A stretch of 64,000 nt of DNA from Thioalkalivibrio sp. ALJ7 (GTDB lineage: Bacteria; Pseudomonadota; Gammaproteobacteria; Ectothiorhodospirales; Ectothiorhodospiraceae): the NCBI RefSeq assembly GCF_000376865.1, contig NZ_AQXQ01000011.1:248001-312000 (forward strand), given 5' to 3'. Position numbers and translations under genes: made by a program. Positions 1-8,446 of this stretch are shown here, piece after piece (the first letter of the stretch is position 1; every line of letters starts with the position of its first letter). The notes under the pieces were generated by a model. That model worked only from the letters and a program-made list of their open reading frames with translations. It did no database searches and was not told the DNA's origin.

Positions 1-1415
1 GAGATGCACCAGTCCGGCCGGTTGACCACCATGCCGTGGATGCGGGCCTGGCCCCAGCTCGGCATCCACCGGGTGTCGGCGATCGCCTTCAGCGCGTCCG
101 CACGCAACTCGGCGCGCTCCATGCTGATGAACCACTGCGGGGTTGCGCGGAAGATGATCGGGGTCTTGTGGCGCCAGCAGTGCGGGTAGCTGTGCTCGAA
201 CTTCACCGCCACGATCAGCGCGCCGCGGTCCTTCAGCACGTCGATCACATGGCCGTTGGCCTGATGTACGTTCTCGCCGGCGAAATGAGGGGTGTCCGGC
301 AGGAAGCGGCCGTCCGGGCCCACCGGGTTCTCCACCGGCAGGCTGTACTGCAGCCCCACCGCGTAGTCCTCCTGGCCGTGGCCGGGGGCGGTGTGGACGG
401 CCCCGGTACCGGTCTCGGTGGTCACGTGATCACCCAGGATCAGCGGGACCTGACGTTCCAGGAAAGGATGCTGCAGCATCAGGCCTTCCAGCGCCTGGCC
501 CTTGGCGCGGGCCACGATCTGGCCTTCGCCCAGCGAGTATCGCTTGAGACAGTCCTCGACCAGAGCCTCAGCAAGCAAGATGCGCTCGTGCTCCAGCTCC
601 ACCAGGGCGTAATCCAGTTCCGGGTGCAGGGCCACCGCCTGGTTGGCGGGCAATGTCCATGGGGTGGTGGTCCAGGTCACGACGCTGATGGGGCCGCGCG
701 AGCCATCGATGCCGTCGAAGCGACGCAGGAAGTCGATGTCGTCGACCACGCGAAAGCGTACGTCGATTGCCTGCGAAAACTTGTCCTCGTACTCGACCTC
801 GGCCTCGGCCAGCGCCGAGCCGCAGTCCACGCACCAGTGCACCGGCTTCTCGCCCATCTGCACGTGGCCGCGCTTAAAAATGGTGCCCAGCGCGCGGACG
901 GTGTCTGCCTCTACCTGGTAGTCCATGGTCAGGTAGGGATTGTCCCAGTCCCCCAGCACACCGAGGCGCTGGAAGTCCGCGCTCTGGCCATTCACCTGTT
1001 CCTGGGCATACTCGCGGCAGGCCTTGCGGAAGGTTGCGGCATCCACGTCGCGGCCGGCCTTGCCCAGCTTCTGCTCCACCTTCAGTTCGATCGGCAGGCC
1101 GTGGCAGTCCCAGCCCGGTACGTAGGGCGCGTCAAAGCCGGACAGGGTCCGGCTCTTCACGATCACGTCCTTGAGGATCTTGTTGACCGCATGGCCGACG
1201 TGGATCGAGCCGTTAGCGTAGGGCGGACCGTCCGCCAGCACGAAGCGCGGCCGCCCGGCGCAGTATTCGCGCAGGCGCTGGTAGCGATCCTCCGCTTTCC
1301 AGGCCTCCAGCCACTCGGGCTCCCGCGTCGCCAGGCCGGCGCGCATCGGGAACGCCGTCTCGGGCAGGTTGAGGGTGTCCTTGTAGGGATTCGGCGGTGC
1401 CGGTTTGCGTGCCAT
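1..1415 (-). CDS. ileS: isoleucyl-tRNA synthetase, N-terminal part (runs off left edge)
   Basis: Charges tRNA-Ile with isoleucine in the cytoplasm. The minus-strand frame from the ATG at 1415 reads 471 residues without a stop and leaves the window, so about half of the usual ~930-residue enzyme is present. Seen: the class I signature HVGH near residue 70, the [10 protein letters not shown] motif shortly after it, and the editing-domain segment [13 protein letters not shown] near residue 340. It lies 33 bp downstream of ribF on the same strand, the usual murJ-ribF-ileS order. The long plus-strand open frame over it is a shadow of this GC-rich gene. Confidence 0.97.
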   Translation of the reverse strand, partial: MARKPAPPNPYKDTLNLPETAFPMRAGLATREPEWLEAWKAEDRYQRLREYCAGRPRFVLADGPPYANGSIHVGHAVNKILKDVIVKSRTLSGFDAPYVPGWDCHGLPIELKVEQKLGKAGRDVDAATFRKACREYAQEQVNGQSADFQRLGVLGDWDNPYLTMDYQVEADTVRALGTIFKRGHVQMGEKPVHWCVDCGSALAEAEVEYEDKFSQAIDVRFRVVDDIDFLRRFDGIDGSRGPISVVTWTTTPWTLPANQAVALHPELDYALVELEHERILLAEALVEDCLKRYSLGEGQIVARAKGQALEGLMLQHPFLERQVPLILGDHVTTETGTGAVHTAPGHGQEDYAVGLQYSLPVENPVGPDGRFLPDTPHFAGENVHQANGHVIDVLKDRGALIVAVKFEHSYPHCWRHKTPIIFRATPQWFISMERAELRADALKAIADTRWMPSWGQARIHGMVVNRPDWCI

Positions 1416-1448
1416 GAGCGAGTTCCGGATCGACCCTGTGGGCCGGTT

Positions 1449-2411
1449 TCAGCTGAATTGCGAGAGTTGGGTTCGGGCGGTTTCGACGTCGCGCGCGATC
1501 TGTTCACGCAGCGCCTCCAGACCCTCAAAACGTTGTTCGCCACGCACCTGCGCGACGGGTTCGAAGCAGACGGCCTCGCCATATAGGCCGGGTTGGCCCT
1601 GGAGTACGTGGGCCTCCAGGCGCTGTTCGGTACCGGCCACGGTCGGCCGCCAGCCGATGTTCGCGACGGCGGGCAAGGCCTCGCCGGAGGCCCGCCGCAG
1701 CCAGCCGGAATATACCCCGCGCAGCGCCAGCGGCCATGGCCCCATACGCAGATTTGCGGTGGGAAAGCCGATCGTCCGCCCGCGTTTGTCGCCATGCGCG
1801 ACCCGGCCATGCAGGCGGTAGGGTCGCCCCAGCAGCTCCGCCACCTGGGCAAAATCTCCCGCGACGGCGGCGGCGCGGACGCGTGTGCTACTGATGCGGC
1901 CCTCGGCGTCGCGCACGGTCGGTGTGGATTCCACCGTGAACCCGTGCTGTGCACCGCCTGCCTGCAGGGTCGACTGATCGCCCTCGCGCCCCCGTCCGAA
2001 ACGAAAGTCATCGCCGACCAGCACATGTCGGGCGCCGAGGCGGTGATGCAGGACCTCCTCCATGAAGGCCGCGGCTGACAGCTGTGCCAGACGCGCATCG
2101 AAGCGTAGAACCCAGACCGTGCCCAGAGCGCTATTGCCCAGGGTGATCAAGCGGTCGCGCAGGCGTTGCAGGCGTCCGGGAGGGGAGGGCGCATGGCTGC
2201 GCGCGCCAAAGTATTCGCGCGGCAGCGGCTCGAAGGTCATCAAGAGCGCCGGCGCTTGGCGATCCTGCGCCGCCTCAAGTAGGCGTCCCAGCACAGCCTG
2301 ATGGCCACGATGCAGACCATCAAAGTTGCCAATGGTCACCACCGCGCCATGAACGCCGGCTGCCTCGAATGCCTTGCTGTCGGCCGGCCCCAGGCCGCGA
2401 ATGAGCCGCAT
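1449..2411 (-). CDS. ribF: bifunctional riboflavin kinase / FAD synthetase
   Basis: Phosphorylates riboflavin to FMN and adenylylates FMN to FAD. The 320-residue product matches the family length. The N-terminal nucleotidyltransferase domain shows IGNFDGLHRGH near residue 30; the C-terminal kinase domain shows the IGFPTANL motif (substrate and Mg-ATP binding) near residue 210. The ATG at 2411 (MRLIRGL) is preferred to an in-frame TTG 18 bases upstream. It sits between murJ and ileS in a presumed operon; the spacing to murJ is 54 bp. Confidence 0.96.
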   Translation of the reverse strand: MRLIRGLGPADSKAFEAAGVHGAVVTIGNFDGLHRGHQAVLGRLLEAAQDRQAPALLMTFEPLPREYFGARSHAPSPPGRLQRLRDRLITLGNSALGTVWVLRFDARLAQLSAAAFMEEVLHHRLGARHVLVGDDFRFGRGREGDQSTLQAGGAQHGFTVESTPTVRDAEGRISSTRVRAAAVAGDFAQVAELLGRPYRLHGRVAHGDKRGRTIGFPTANLRMGPWPLALRGVYSGWLRRASGEALPAVANIGWRPTVAGTEQRLEAHVLQGQPGLYGEAVCFEPVAQVRGEQRFEGLEALREQIARDVETARTQLSQFS

Positions 2412-2465
2412 CGCCCCAATCCCGCGCAAAACCGAAAGTATAACCCGCCCGGGTGGTGACGGGCA

Positions 2466-4046
2466 TCATCGATCCGTGCTCGTCTGTGGCTCGTGCAGCA
2501 ACAGGTCATGCGGCCGCAGGCCGGCCAGCCACAACGTGGCGGCAAGGGTCGCGGTGCCGGCCAGGATCAGCCCGGTCAGCGCCTGCAGGCGGGTGCGGAT
2601 GGACCAGTCGGTCCACTGGCCGAACTCCGGCGACAGCCAGACGAGCACGCCGATCATTGCGGCCAGGCCCAGAGGCAGGCCCAGGCGCAGTCGGCGCAGC
2701 CCGGGGCCCGGCTGATAGATGCCTTCGCGGATCAGTCCGCGGTGGAGCAACCCGGCGTTGATGTAGGCCGAGGCCGACGTCGCGAGCGCGAGCCCCGCGT
2801 GGGCCCCCGGCGTGCCGGAGAGATACCACGGCAGCACGAAGGCCGCGTTCAGCACCATGTTCCAGAGCATGGCGATGATCGCGATCTTGACCGGGGTCTT
2901 GGTGTCCTGACGGGCGAAGAAGCCGGGCGCCAGGACCTTGATCAGGATGAAGCCGGGCAGGCCCAGGGCATAGGCGGCCAGGGCCATCGCGCTCATGTAG
3001 GTGTCGAACTGGGTGAATGCCTGGTACTGGATGAGTGTCGCCAGGATCGGCACCGCCAGCACCACCAGCCCGACCATAGACGGCAGGGCGACCAGCATGG
3101 CCAGACGCAGGGCCCAGTCCAGGGTGCGGTTGAAGGCTGCCGGGTCCGCCAGGTTGTACTGGCGTGCCAGGCGCGGAAGGATCACCGTGCCGATGGCGAT
3201 GCCGAACAGGGCCAGGGGCAGTTCCACGAAGCGGTCCCCGAAGTACAGCCACGAGATCGAGCCGGCGACCAGGAACGACGCGATCAGGGTGTCCACCAGC
3301 AGGTTGATCTGGACGACGGAGGTCCCGAGGATCGCCGGCAGCATCAGCTTGACGATGCGCCGGACCCCTTCGTGGGCGCGGCGGAAACGGGGGCGCGGCA
3401 ACAGGCCGGCGCGCAGCAGGAACGGGATCTGGAAGGCGAGCTGTAAAGCCCCGGCGATGAACACGCCCCAGGCCAGGGCCACGATCGGCTCGGCGAACAT
3501 CGGTGCGAGCCATAGCGCGGCCACGATCAGGGACAGGTTCAGGAAGACCGGGGTAAATGCCGGCACCGCGAAGCGCCCGATGCTGTTCAGGATGCCGGCG
3601 GCCATCGCGGTGAGCGAGATAAACAGAAGGTAGGGGAAGGTGATGCGCAGCATCTGTGCCGCCAGATCCTGGCGCCCCTCTTCCTGTGTGGCGAGCCCTG
3701 GCGCGAACACCCAGATCAGCAAGGGCGCGGCGAGCACACCGATCAGTGTTACGACGGTGACCACGGTCATGAGCGTGCCGGCGGTGTGGTCCAGCAGGTC
3801 GCGCAGGGCCTCGCGACCACGTTTCTCGCGGAACTCCGCGAACACCGGGACAAACGCCTGGTTGAAGGCGCCCTCGGCAAACAGGCGACGCAGGAAATTG
3901 GGGATGCGGAACGCGACAAAGAAGGCGTCGGTCGAGGCCCCCGCCCCGAAGGTTACCGCCAGCACCATGTCGCGCAGATAGCCCATGATTCGCGAGATCA
4001 TGGTCATGCCACTGACAACGGCGGTGGAACGGAACAGACGGTTCAT
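2466..4046 (-). CDS. murJ: lipid II flippase MurJ
   Basis: Inner-membrane MOP-superfamily flippase that moves the peptidoglycan precursor lipid II to the periplasmic face. The 526-residue product has the family length and about fourteen hydrophobic segments. The N-terminus (MNRLFRSTAVVSGMTMISR) and the following GYLRDMVLAVTFGAG with TDAFFVAFRIPNFLRRLFAEG are characteristic. It is the first gene of the murJ-ribF-ileS run. No strong Shine-Dalgarno sequence is visible before the ATG. Upstream, 4047-4155 holds only a short spacer and then repeat copy A. Confidence 0.97.
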   Translation of the reverse strand: MNRLFRSTAVVSGMTMISRIMGYLRDMVLAVTFGAGASTDAFFVAFRIPNFLRRLFAEGAFNQAFVPVFAEFREKRGREALRDLLDHTAGTLMTVVTVVTLIGVLAAPLLIWVFAPGLATQEEGRQDLAAQMLRITFPYLLFISLTAMAAGILNSIGRFAVPAFTPVFLNLSLIVAALWLAPMFAEPIVALAWGVFIAGALQLAFQIPFLLRAGLLPRPRFRRAHEGVRRIVKLMLPAILGTSVVQINLLVDTLIASFLVAGSISWLYFGDRFVELPLALFGIAIGTVILPRLARQYNLADPAAFNRTLDWALRLAMLVALPSMVGLVVLAVPILATLIQYQAFTQFDTYMSAMALAAYALGLPGFILIKVLAPGFFARQDTKTPVKIAIIAMLWNMVLNAAFVLPWYLSGTPGAHAGLALATSASAYINAGLLHRGLIREGIYQPGPGLRRLRLGLPLGLAAMIGVLVWLSPEFGQWTDWSIRTRLQALTGLILAGTATLAATLWLAGLRPHDLLLHEPQTSTDR

Positions 4047-4155
4047 CGCGTGCGGGGCCAGCCTTCGGGAAAGCCCCGCAGTGTACTTGAATCACCCGCG
4101 CCGGACCGTTGCCTTCGCCACGAAGGCCGCGACGAAGGACCTAGTCAAGAGCGAT

Positions 4156-4448
4156 TTCACCACGAAGCGCACGAAGGCACGAAGAAGGGCAAGGTCAAGG
4201 GCGATTGCACCACAGAGGGCACAGAGGACACGGAGAAAAGCAGGGTTCGTTTGGTGGGGGGATGTGGATGAGCGCAGCGAATCGCATCAATCCCAGCGGA
4301 CGGACCGAAGGCGATGCGTTTCGCATCGCTCACCGCATCCTGCCGCCCCCGAGCCGGTATCCGCATTAGGTCTTTGCAGGTTTCTCCGTGATCTCTGTGT
4401 CCTCTGTGGTGAAAATGCCCTTGCCCTTCTTCGTGCCTTCGTGGTGAA
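4156..4448. repeat. inverted-repeat element, copy A
   Basis: About 293 bp with long imperfect terminal inverted repeats. The left arm begins TTCACCACGAAG and continues with GCACGAAGGCACGAAGAAG; the right arm is its complement ending GTGGTGAA. Inside are a second arm pair (ACCACAGAGGGCACAGAGG against CCTCTGTGGT) and a central GATGCG/CGCATC hairpin. The same element recurs at 4998 and 6061. With the csp terminator it fills the stretch between csp and murJ; no gene is seen in it. Repeats rich in CACGAAGG and CACAGAGG blocks are common in proteobacterial genomes. It has no coding capacity of its own, so it is non-autonomous. Confidence 0.85.
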
Positions 4449-4465
4449 TACAGGGCGTTAGGCAC

Positions 4466-4493
4466 GAAAAAGGCCGCCCGGAGGCGGCCTTTT
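4466..4493 (-). terminator. rho-independent terminator of the cold-shock gene
   Basis: On the minus strand an 8-bp GC stem (GGCCGCCT with its complement) around a short CCGG-type loop is followed by TTTTT. It lies about 45 bp past the csp stop codon. The complementary strand also has four T residues, so it may work in both directions. Confidence 0.85.
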
Positions 4494-4537
4494 CGGACGG
4501 TCCAACGAAGGAGCCGTCAGCCTTGGGATGTGGCGCC

Positions 4538-4741
4538 TTAGATGGCGGTCACTTCCCCGGCGGCCAGGCCCTTGGCGGTTTCCTGGATTTCAAAGGAGAC
4601 CTTCTGACCTTCGGCCAGGGTCTTGAAACCCGAACCGTTGATCGCGGAGAAATGGACGAACACGTCCTTGCCGCCATCATCGGGGGTGATGAAACCGAAA
4701 CCCTTGCTCTCGTTGAACCACTTCACAACACCAGTATTCAC
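4538..4741 (-). CDS. cold-shock domain protein (CspA family)
   Basis: Small single-stranded nucleic-acid-binding protein acting as an RNA chaperone. The 67-residue product is a single cold-shock domain with both RNA-binding motifs: KGFGFI near residue 13 and VFVHF near residue 27. The chosen start is GTG at 4741 ([10 protein letters not shown]), because AAGAGG lies 7-12 bases upstream and family members begin this way; the alternative ATG at 4759 would add MKRLQV. A leader of roughly 120 nt precedes it, as is usual for cold-inducible csp genes. It is flanked by two copies of the inverted-repeat element. Confidence 0.93.
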   Translation of the reverse strand: MNTGVVKWFNESKGFGFITPDDGGKDVFVHFSAINGSGFKTLAEGQKVSFEIQETAKGLAAGEVTAI

Positions 4742-4867
4742 AACTTGTAACCTCTTCATGTAACAAACAAATGTGTTCGCGGCATGCTGCCAACAGATCA
4801 ACGGGAGCACTGGTTCAATAACTAGAAACTTCCTAGTGTTGTCGCTCAACCACGAATCACGCTTCCG

Positions 4868-4897
4868 ACTATACGCCGCATCCTGGGCAAAATCCAA
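4868..4897 (-). promoter_or_regulatory. probable sigma-70 promoter of the cold-shock gene
   Basis: Minus strand: TTGGAT (4897-4892), an 18-bp spacer, then TATAGT (4873-4868). Transcription from about 4861 would give a 5' leader of about 120 nt. The placement is by eye. The region 4742-4997 is otherwise AT-richer noncoding sequence with no gene. Confidence 0.5.
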
Positions 4898-4997
4898 CAC
4901 CCCCAAAATGAACTTTTTTTGGCGCTGCAAAGCCGATTTCCCGCACGCCGGTGGGGCAGCCGCGGCTCCACGAGGCAGGGCCAGGTCAAAAGCGGAT

Positions 4998-5286
4998 TGA
5001 CCACGAAGCGCACGAAGGCACGAAGAAGGGCAAGGTCAAGGGCGATTGCACCACGGAGTGCACAGAGGACGCGGAGAAGGGCGACAAATTTTCAGGGGGG
5101 GCAGGATGCGTAGAGCCCAGTGAAACGAATCGGGGGCCGGCCGTTCCACGGGATCGATGCAATTCGCTGCGCTCATCCGCATCCTACCCGCCACAAGGCC
5201 ATCCCCGGTTTTCTCTGTGACCTCCGTGTCCTCTGTGGTGCGATTGCCCTTGCCCTTCTTCGTGCCTTCGTGCGCTTCGTGGTGAC
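4998..5286. repeat. inverted-repeat element, copy B
   Basis: Second copy of the element at 4156. Its outer arms include GACCACGAAGCGCACGAAGG (left) and the complement ending CGCTTCGTGGT (right). Inner arms CACCACGGAGTGCACAGAGG and CCTCTGTGGTG enclose a more diverged centre containing GCAGGATGCG and CGCATCCT. It lies between csp and the downstream SDR gene. No gene is seen in it. Confidence 0.85.
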
Positions 5287-5302
5287 AAAAAGGGGCGACA
5301 GA

Positions 5303-6022
5303 TCAGAGCTGGCGGATGTCGACGAAGCTGCCGCGGGTGGTGTGGTGCAGGCGGGGCAGGACGTCGAGGATGGTGCGGGCGGCGTCCTCCGGGGTGGGCA
5401 TGTCCTGGGTCCCGCGTGCGGCCTTCAGGCGCTGGAGGACCGGGAAGCTTTCGCGGTCGGCCTCGTCGCAGAGGTAATCCTGCATGGCCGTATCGACCAG
5501 GCCGGGGGCGAAGGCATTGATGGCTGTCTCGTCCGGAAATTCGTGGGCGTAGAGCTGCATCATCATGTTCAGCGCGGCCTTGGACAGCGAGTACCCGCTC
5601 CAACCGGCATGCCCGGAGACCGATGCGCCGGAGGAGATCGCGATGATCTGGCCCACCTGGACATTGCGTTTCAGCAGGGTATCCAGGATGACCTTGTTGG
5701 CGAAGGTGTTCACATCCATCAGCAGGCGCAGTTCATCCATCGACGCGTCCTGCATGCGCTGCATATGACCCAGCAGCCCGGCATTGAGCACGACCAGGTC
5801 CAGTGCCTCGACGCCTTCCAGCAGCCGTTCCATCGCGGCACCAGTGGCATCGAAGTCGTTCAGGTCCACGCGTTCGTCTGCGCTGATCCCGGCCTCCGGG
5901 CAGCCGCGCCGACTCATGCCGCGGACCTGGGCGCCCTGTTCCAGTAGGACTCGGGTCAGCCCAAGGCCGAGCCCGCTGGAATTCCCGGTCACGAGCGCCG
6001 AACCAAAACGGCCATCCTGCAT
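5303..6022 (-). CDS. short-chain dehydrogenase/reductase (SDR)
   Basis: NAD(P)-dependent oxidoreductase of unknown substrate. The 239-residue product shows the cofactor motif TGNSSGLGLG near residue 10, NAG near residue 80, the catalytic Ser in ISSGASVSG near residue 130 and the YSLSK active site near residue 145. The ATG at 6022 (MQDGRFG) is chosen because GAAGGAG stands just upstream; an earlier in-frame start lacks a ribosome site. It is isolated between repeat copies B and C, so context gives no clue to its substrate. Confidence 0.9.
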   Translation of the reverse strand: MQDGRFGSALVTGNSSGLGLGLTRVLLEQGAQVRGMSRRGCPEAGISADERVDLNDFDATGAAMERLLEGVEALDLVVLNAGLLGHMQRMQDASMDELRLLMDVNTFANKVILDTLLKRNVQVGQIIAISSGASVSGHAGWSGYSLSKAALNMMMQLYAHEFPDETAINAFAPGLVDTAMQDYLCDEADRESFPVLQRLKAARGTQDMPTPEDAARTILDVLPRLHHTTRGSFVDIRQL

Positions 6023-6060
6023 GTTGCTCTCCTTCAAGATTTCGAACATCTGAATTGTCT

Positions 6061-6272
6061 ACCACGAAGCGCACGAAGGCACGAAGAAGGGCAAGGGCGG
6101 TTGAACCACAGAGGGCACGGAGAAAGGCGACAAATTTTCAGCGGGCAGGATGCGATTCGCGGCGCTCATCAGCTCCTACCCGCTACAAGATCATCCCCGG
6201 TTTTCTCCGTGCCCTCCGTGGTGAAAACGCTTTTAACGTGGCCTTTCTTCGTGCCTTCATGCGCTTCGTGGT
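6061..6272. repeat. inverted-repeat element, copy C
   Basis: Third, shorter copy. The left arm starts ACCACGAAGCGCACGAAGG at 6061; the right arm ends GCGCTTCGTGGT at 6272. The inner CACAGAGGGCACGGAG / CTCCGTGCCCTCCGTGG pair and GCAGGATGCG are kept. The right arm overlaps the 3' end of the neighbouring GGDEF/EAL gene and supplies its last codons and stop. Confidence 0.85.
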
Positions 6273-8446
6273 GAATCAAGGAGGTCTACCCCGGCATGCG
6301 GGGGGCGTTCGTGCCACTGGCGTTCGAGGTCGGAGGCGGGCATGGGGCGGCCGAGCAGGAAGCCCTGGACCTCGTCGCAGCCCATTTCGCGCAGGAAGTC
6401 GTGCTGCTGAGCCGTCTCTACGCCCTCGGCCAGTACGCGCAACTTCAGGGTTTGGGCGAGCCCGATGATGGCGCGGGTGATGGCCTCGTCGTCGGGATCG
6501 TTGCCAATGCCCCAGGTGAATTCGCGGTCGATCTTGAGCGTGGTTAGTGGCAGCCGTCGGAGGTAGCGCAGTGACGACTGGCCGGTGCCGAAGTCGTCGA
6601 TGGCAATGGATACTCCAAGCTGTACCAGGCGCCGGAGCATCGCCGCGGTCGCATCGATGTCCTCGACCAGCACACTCTCGGTGATCTCGACCTCCAGTCG
6701 CGAGGGCTCGACCCCTGCCGCCCCCAGCGTTTCCAGGATGCGTTCCGGCAGGTTCGGATCGGCGAACTGCCGTGCGGAGAGATTGACTGCCAGGCGCAGT
6801 GGCGGCAGGCCATGGCGATCCCAATCCGCCAACTGGCGTGTGGCGGTACGCAGCACCCAATCCCCGATCGGCACGATCAAGCCGGTCGCCTCGGCCAGTG
6901 GAATGAAATCGCCCGGGGAGATCATGCCGTGCTGCGGGTGCCGCCAGCGGACCAGTGCCTCCACGCCCACGCGTCCACCATCCTGGAGGGCCAACTGGGG
7001 TTGATAGTGAAGTTCGAACTGGCCTTCGCGCAGGGCTGTGCGCAGGCCTTGCTCCAGTTCCATTTGCGCTCGTGCCTGGGCGTTCAGCTCCTCGGTGAAG
7101 AACCGGAATGTGTTCCCGCCAGCATTCTTGGCCTCGTGCAGGGCGCTGGTCGCGTGGCGCAGCAGGTCGTCCTTGCCCCGGGCATCCTGGGGAAACAGGC
7201 TTACGCCCACGCTGCTGGTCGCGACATGTTGTCCATGGCCTATGGCGAAGGGTTCGGAGCAGTGCTGTTGCAGTTCGCGCACGCGTTCGCGCGCCTGGTC
7301 GAGGTCGTCCACCCCGGTGAGGACGACGGCGAATTCATCGGCGGCCAGGCGTGCCAGGGTGTCGCGTGGTTGCAGGCGGTTTTGCAGACGATCGGCGAAG
7401 GCGCGCAGCAGGGTGTCGCCCGCGTCGTGTCCCAGCGTGCTGTTGATCGAGGTAAAGCGGTCGATGTCCAGTAACAGGACCGCGAGCGACTCGTCCTGGC
7501 GATCCGCCTCGTCCAGCGTGGCCCGCAGCCGGGTTCGCAGGCCCGTGCGGTTGGGCAGGCCGGTCAGGGCGTCGAAATTCACCAGCTGGAACAGGGCGTG
7601 CTCGGTGCGCTGGCGTTCGGTCAGGTCCTGGTGGATGCCGAGGATGCGGTTGGGCTGGTCGTCGGATCGTTCGCCCTCCGCGAGCATGTAGCGCTCCGCT
7701 CCATCCGGCAGGATCAGCCGGTGGCGGATCGAGAAACGGTTCGTCTCGCCATTGGTCAGGCGCAGCAGTGCAAAGGAGAGCGCCGCCCGATCATCCGCGT
7801 GAGTGTTTTCCAGCAGGTCCTCTCGGGTCAGGGTTTGCGGCCGGTCGCCCCGGCCGAACAGTGCGCTGGCCTCGGCCGACAACTGGATCTGGTCGGTTGC
7901 AGTGTCCAGGTCCCAATGGCCGATGCGCGCGACTCGCTGCGCGGTCAGCAGCCGCTGGTGGCTGTCCTGCAGGGCTTGTTCGGCCCGCATGCGTTCCTGC
8001 ACCTGATGGGTCAAAAGATCGATGGCCTCGCGCAGGTGTTCCTCGGGTTCCGGTGCGGCATGCGGACGGTCCGCGCGCTGTTCGCGCAGCACTGCAAAAC
8101 GCCAGGAGGCCTGTGCCTGTCGGCATAGGCCGATGTCGAGCAGTGCGGTCCGTGAAGTGCCGTCGTCGCGCTGGACGGTCACCGGATCGCGCCGGGGTAC
8201 CCAGGCCTCGGCTCGGGTAGCGGTCTTCAGGCGTTCTTGCAGGTCGAGCGCGGGGTCGACCGGCGACATCAGGGTGCCCAGGTCGCGTTCGTCCAGGCTG
8301 CATGTGGTCGCCCCGAACAACCGCTCGGCGGCCGGGTTGGCGTACCACACCCGCCCCTGAGCGTCGAGAAACAGGATCGCCTCGCTCAGGGCGTTGACCA
8401 GATCGATCGGGGCGGGGCTTTTCCCGGACTCCAGCGTATAGGTCAT
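6257..8446 (-). CDS. PAS-GGDEF-EAL protein, probable cyclic-di-GMP phosphodiesterase
   Basis: Likely turns over the second messenger c-di-GMP. The 729-residue order is PAS (about 10-115), a linker helix, a second PAS (about 160-285), GGDEF (about 295-455) and EAL (about 465-710). The GGDEF signature is degenerate (AADEF), so cyclase activity is doubtful. The EAL domain keeps EALVRW and the later DDFGTG motif, so phosphodiesterase activity is plausible. The ATG at 8446 overlaps the upstream stop as ATGA, implying translational coupling to the HsbR-like gene. The final codons and stop lie in a repeat arm. Confidence 0.9.
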   Translation of the reverse strand: MTYTLESGKSPAPIDLVNALSEAILFLDAQGRVWYANPAAERLFGATTCSLDERDLGTLMSPVDPALDLQERLKTATRAEAWVPRRDPVTVQRDDGTSRTALLDIGLCRQAQASWRFAVLREQRADRPHAAPEPEEHLREAIDLLTHQVQERMRAEQALQDSHQRLLTAQRVARIGHWDLDTATDQIQLSAEASALFGRGDRPQTLTREDLLENTHADDRAALSFALLRLTNGETNRFSIRHRLILPDGAERYMLAEGERSDDQPNRILGIHQDLTERQRTEHALFQLVNFDALTGLPNRTGLRTRLRATLDEADRQDESLAVLLLDIDRFTSINSTLGHDAGDTLLRAFADRLQNRLQPRDTLARLAADEFAVVLTGVDDLDQARERVRELQQHCSEPFAIGHGQHVATSSVGVSLFPQDARGKDDLLRHATSALHEAKNAGGNTFRFFTEELNAQARAQMELEQGLRTALREGQFELHYQPQLALQDGGRVGVEALVRWRHPQHGMISPGDFIPLAEATGLIVPIGDWVLRTATRQLADWDRHGLPPLRLAVNLSARQFADPNLPERILETLGAAGVEPSRLEVEITESVLVEDIDATAAMLRRLVQLGVSIAIDDFGTGQSSLRYLRRLPLTTLKIDREFTWGIGNDPDDEAITRAIIGLAQTLKLRVLAEGVETAQQHDFLREMGCDEVQGFLLGRPMPASDLERQWHERPPHAGVDLLDSPRSA

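Noticed and set aside
36-1586. Long plus-strand open frame of about 516 codons at the left edge
   Set aside because: It is antisense to clear ileS and ribF sequence and has no family-like motifs; it arises from high GC content.
4538-4930. 130-residue version of the cold-shock protein
   Set aside because: The added N-terminus covers the predicted promoter and leader and is not part of the compact cold-shock domain.
4156-6272. CRISPR-like repeats
   Set aside because: The repeats are long inverted pairs, only three copies, separated by genes, with no regular spacers and no cas genes.
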